DNA of 64,000 nt from JAVEDQ01 sp035468175 (lineage in GTDB: Bacteria; Actinomycetota; Actinomycetes; Frankiales; Frankiaceae): assembly GCA_035468175.1 (NCBI GenBank), contig DATITC010000172.1, positions 12,509 to 76,508 of the forward strand. The letters are read 5' to 3'. The first letter of the stretch is position 1, and every line of letters starts with the position of its first letter. Made by a program: the position numbers and the translations under genes. Below, in pieces: positions 62,216 through 64,000 of this stretch. Below the pieces are notes generated by a model, which ran no database searches, was not told the DNA's origin, and saw nothing but the letters and a program-made list of their open reading frames with translations.

Positions 62216-62916
62216 GCGGCGACGTCCGGCGGCTCGAGCCGATAGCCGACGCCCCACACGGTCACGAGCACGGACGGTTGGGAAGGGTCGGCCTCAATCT
62301 TCTCCCGGAGCCGTCGCACGTGCACCGTCACAGTCGACTGGTCACCGAACGTCCAGCCCCACACCTTCTCGAGCAGCTCCGCCCGGGTGAACGCGGTCCG
62401 CGGGTGCCGGAGCAGGAACTCGAGGAGGTCGAACTCACGCAACGTCAAGGACAGAGTTCGATCCCCGCGGCGGGCTTCCCGCGCGGTCAGATCGACGACG
62501 AGGTCGCCGAGCTGCAGCGTCGCCGGGGCAGCCACCGGAGCCGCACCGGTCACGGTCGCGGCCCGGCGCAGCACGGACTGCACCCGCAGCACCAACTCAC
62601 GGGGAGAGAACGGCTTGGTGACGTAGTCGTCCGCTCCGGTCTCCAGCCCCAGGACGCGGTCGGACTCCTCGCCGAGCGCGGTGAGCATGACCACCGGGAC
62701 GCTGGAGCGCTCCCGCAGCCGCCGACACACCTCCAGCCCATCGATCCCGGGTAGCAGCAGGTCGAGGACGACAAGGTCGGGTGGGTTCGCGGCCACCTGC
62801 TCGAGCGCGGTGGTCCCGTCCCCCGCGGTGTCGACAGCGAAGCCCGAACTGGTCAGGTACCGGGCGACGACCTCCGAGACCGTCGGGTCATCGTCGACGA
62901 CGAGCACGCGTGGCAT
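62212..62916 (-). CDS. OmpR-family response regulator
   Basis: 234 aa from ATG 62916, where the receiver domain begins (PRVLVVDDDPTVSEVV). Phospho-acceptor Asp in LVVLDLLLPGIDG, Thr in VVMLTALGEE, Lys in DYVTKPFSP. A Pro/Ala linker leads to the winged-helix output domain (REFDLLEFLLRHPRTAFTRAELLEKVWGW, TVHVRRLREKIE, VWGVGYRLE). First gene of a two-gene operon with the sensor kinase. Targets unknown. Confidence 0.94.
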   Translation of the reverse strand: MPRVLVVDDDPTVSEVVARYLTSSGFAVDTAGDGTTALEQVAANPPDLVVLDLLLPGIDGLEVCRRLRERSSVPVVMLTALGEESDRVLGLETGADDYVTKPFSPRELVLRVQSVLRRAATVTGAAPVAAPATLQLGDLVVDLTAREARRGDRTLSLTLREFDLLEFLLRHPRTAFTRAELLEKVWGWTFGDQSTVTVHVRRLREKIEADPSQPSVLVTVWGVGYRLEPPDVAA

Positions 62917-63028
62917 GGGAACGAGCGTAGAACGCCGCGACCTCCCGGCACCGCCGATCCACACCGGGCCGGGCAGCCGTAAGACACCTGCAAGGCACCC
63001 GCACGGGCAGACGACTAGGGTTCCGGAA

Positions 63029-63796
63029 GTGGCCGAGGACCGATGGCTCCCCCTGCACGGCGCCTACAACGCGCGCGACCTCGGCGGGCTCCCGCTGCAC
63101 TCCGGGGGTTCCACGGTGCCCGGCCGCCTGTTCCGCTCGGACACCCTGCAGGAGTTGACCGAGGACGACGTCGCGCTGCTGCGGAGTTACCCCGTCGGCG
63201 TGGTGGTCGACCTGCGGACGCCGCTCGAGGCGCATCGGGAGGGTCGGGGGTTGCTCGGGGGCGAGCCGGTCGACTACGTGAACCTCCCGTTCGTGCCGGA
63301 CTCGGTGATCATTCCCGATGACCCGCGGCACGAGGTGGTCGTCGCCGACCGGTACCTGAAGGACCGGGTGGAGCATTACCTCGACTACCTCCGGCTGGCC
63401 GGACGGCGGGTCCTCGCAGCCCTCGAGGTCCTGGCCGAACCCCGCGAGGGCGCGGTGCTGTTCCACTGCGCCGCGGGCAAGGACCGGACCGGCGTCCTCG
63501 CCGCCCTCACCCTCGAAGTGGCGGGCGTCGACCGCGATGCGATCGTCCACGACTACGAGCTGACCAACGAGCGACTCCACCGCATCGGCGAGCGCCTGGC
63601 CCGGCTGGCGACCTACGGGGGCTACGTGGCCAAGGTGGGCGAGATACGCCCGCAGGATCTCGGGGCGAACCCGGCGACGATGCAGGCCTTCCTCGAGCGT
63701 CTCGACGCCGACCACGGCGGCGCCGCGGGCTGGATCCGGTCCACCGGCGGCTCCGAGCAGCTGGTGAACAAACTGCACAAGAGGCTGACCGACTGA
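63029..63796 (+). CDS. Tyrosine-protein phosphatase (PtpB-like)
   Basis: 255 aa, GTG start. The P-loop is VLFHCAAGKDRTGVLAALTLEVAGV with the Cys-x5-Arg catalytic motif and the Lys-Asp typical of lipid/tyrosine phosphatases of the PtpB/MptpB type. The N-terminus (LPLHGAYNARDLGGLPL, PGRLFRSDTLQELTEDDVALL) is the family's characteristic start. No signal peptide. Possible counterpart of protein or phosphoinositide kinases; substrate unknown. Divergent from the response regulator gene with a 112-bp gap. Confidence 0.92.
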   Translation: MAEDRWLPLHGAYNARDLGGLPLHSGGSTVPGRLFRSDTLQELTEDDVALLRSYPVGVVVDLRTPLEAHREGRGLLGGEPVDYVNLPFVPDSVIIPDDPRHEVVVADRYLKDRVEHYLDYLRLAGRRVLAALEVLAEPREGAVLFHCAAGKDRTGVLAALTLEVAGVDRDAIVHDYELTNERLHRIGERLARLATYGGYVAKVGEIRPQDLGANPATMQAFLERLDADHGGAAGWIRSTGGSEQLVNKLHKRLTD

Positions 63797-63921
63797 CCGG
63801 CCGGGGGCGTTTGCCGCCACCACACCTCTCGATCACGATGATTGAGCGACTTTTCAGCGAGCAGTCTCGCGAGTTCGCTGCGTCCGACCCCCCTGCTGCG
63901 CCACACTGAAGCGCCCGCTCG

Positions 63922-64000
63922 ATGCGTGACACGCTCGTCGCCGGGCCCCCCGACGCCCGTCGGTTGCGCGGAACCCCCGACCGCGCGGCCGACGGGCCCG
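63922..64000 (+). CDS. Possible gene start running off the window
   Basis: ATG 63922 opens a frame (MRDTLVAGPPDARRLRGTP...) with strongly G/C-ending codons that stays open to the window end, 26 codons. No clear ribosome-binding site. It may be the 5' end of a gene beyond the window or chance in this high-GC DNA. The 125 bp between the phosphatase stop and this ATG hold nothing recognisable. Confidence 0.25.
   Translation, partial: MRDTLVAGPPDARRLRGTPDRAADGP

Overview
This window is chromosomal DNA from a very high-GC actinobacterium (Actinomycetota). Many small families typical of that phylum are present (DUF3097, DUF3145, DUF3159, DUF3710, DUF3866, DUF4193, DUF4235, DUF5999, PafB/PafC, mycothiol-type DinB proteins, a DUF881/small basic protein pair), GTG starts are frequent and codon third positions are strongly G/C. 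The mix (treXYZ trehalose genes, LigC and PrimPol repair enzymes, AbiEi/DUF559 proteins) suggests a soil actinomycete near the Frankiales, Cryptosporangiales, Geodermatophilales or Micromonosporales; the genus cannot be named from this sequence. I see no rRNA, tRNA, CRISPR array, prophage or classical insertion sequence.

Layout. 1-9.4 kb: pafC (cut by the window edge) and pafB, DUF3866, a soluble Ser/Thr kinase, an ATP-grasp enzyme with a membrane partner, a GT20 trehalose-phosphate-synthase-like enzyme divergent from a HAD phosphatase-like gene, DUF5999 and a haloacid dehalogenase. 8.8-14.2 kb (minus strand): the conserved DUF881-sbp-DUF881-gcvH-FHA(GarA)-MerR(FtsR)-DUF151-MerR block, as in mycobacterial Rv1823-Rv1830. 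14.2-17.7 kb: DUF3097, nicotinamidase, DUF4193, DUF3145, a tiny Cys-rich protein and an eroded Rv2629/baeRF-like remnant. 17.8-27.3 kb: glgX/treX, treY and treZ, which make trehalose from glycogen. The run is interrupted between treY and treZ by an Rrf2 regulator, an AbiEi/DUF559-type nuclease-like gene surrounded by palindromic repeats, and a TauE/SafE exporter. 27.4-33.8 kb: an epimerase fragment, NmrA-like protein, ZapE ATPase, RibD-C reductase, two glycosyltransferases with a small frameshifted gene, and a LigC-type ligase. 33.8-38.5 kb: sulfate activation (cysN, cysD, cysQ, and an APS kinase fused to a degenerate ATP-sulfurylase-like domain). 38.5-48.5 kb: an exopolysaccharide priming transferase, a small lipoprotein, PrimPol, DUF3159, OB-fold, DUF3710, dut, thioesterase, SDR and small proteins. 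48.5-64 kb: amidase, SCP2-hydrolase fusion, PhaC-like protein, a glycosylase-like/degenerate RecQ fusion coupled to an aldehyde dehydrogenase, IMPase, aconitase, formaldehyde-type dehydrogenase, a two-component system and a tyrosine phosphatase.

Most unusual items: (1) the MSMEG_6728-like domain fused to a RecQ scaffold that has lost its ATPase motifs but kept the zinc site; (2) a family of GATCAACTGACC/GGTCAGTTGATC palindromes clustered around the AbiEi/DUF559 gene inside the trehalose operon; (3) the pseudo-sulfurylase/APS kinase fusion; (4) two genes whose conserved N-termini can only be reached from a CTG (or ATT) start; (5) several decayed or frameshifted small genes; (6) repeated short tandem duplications, several exactly 15 bp and in frame.
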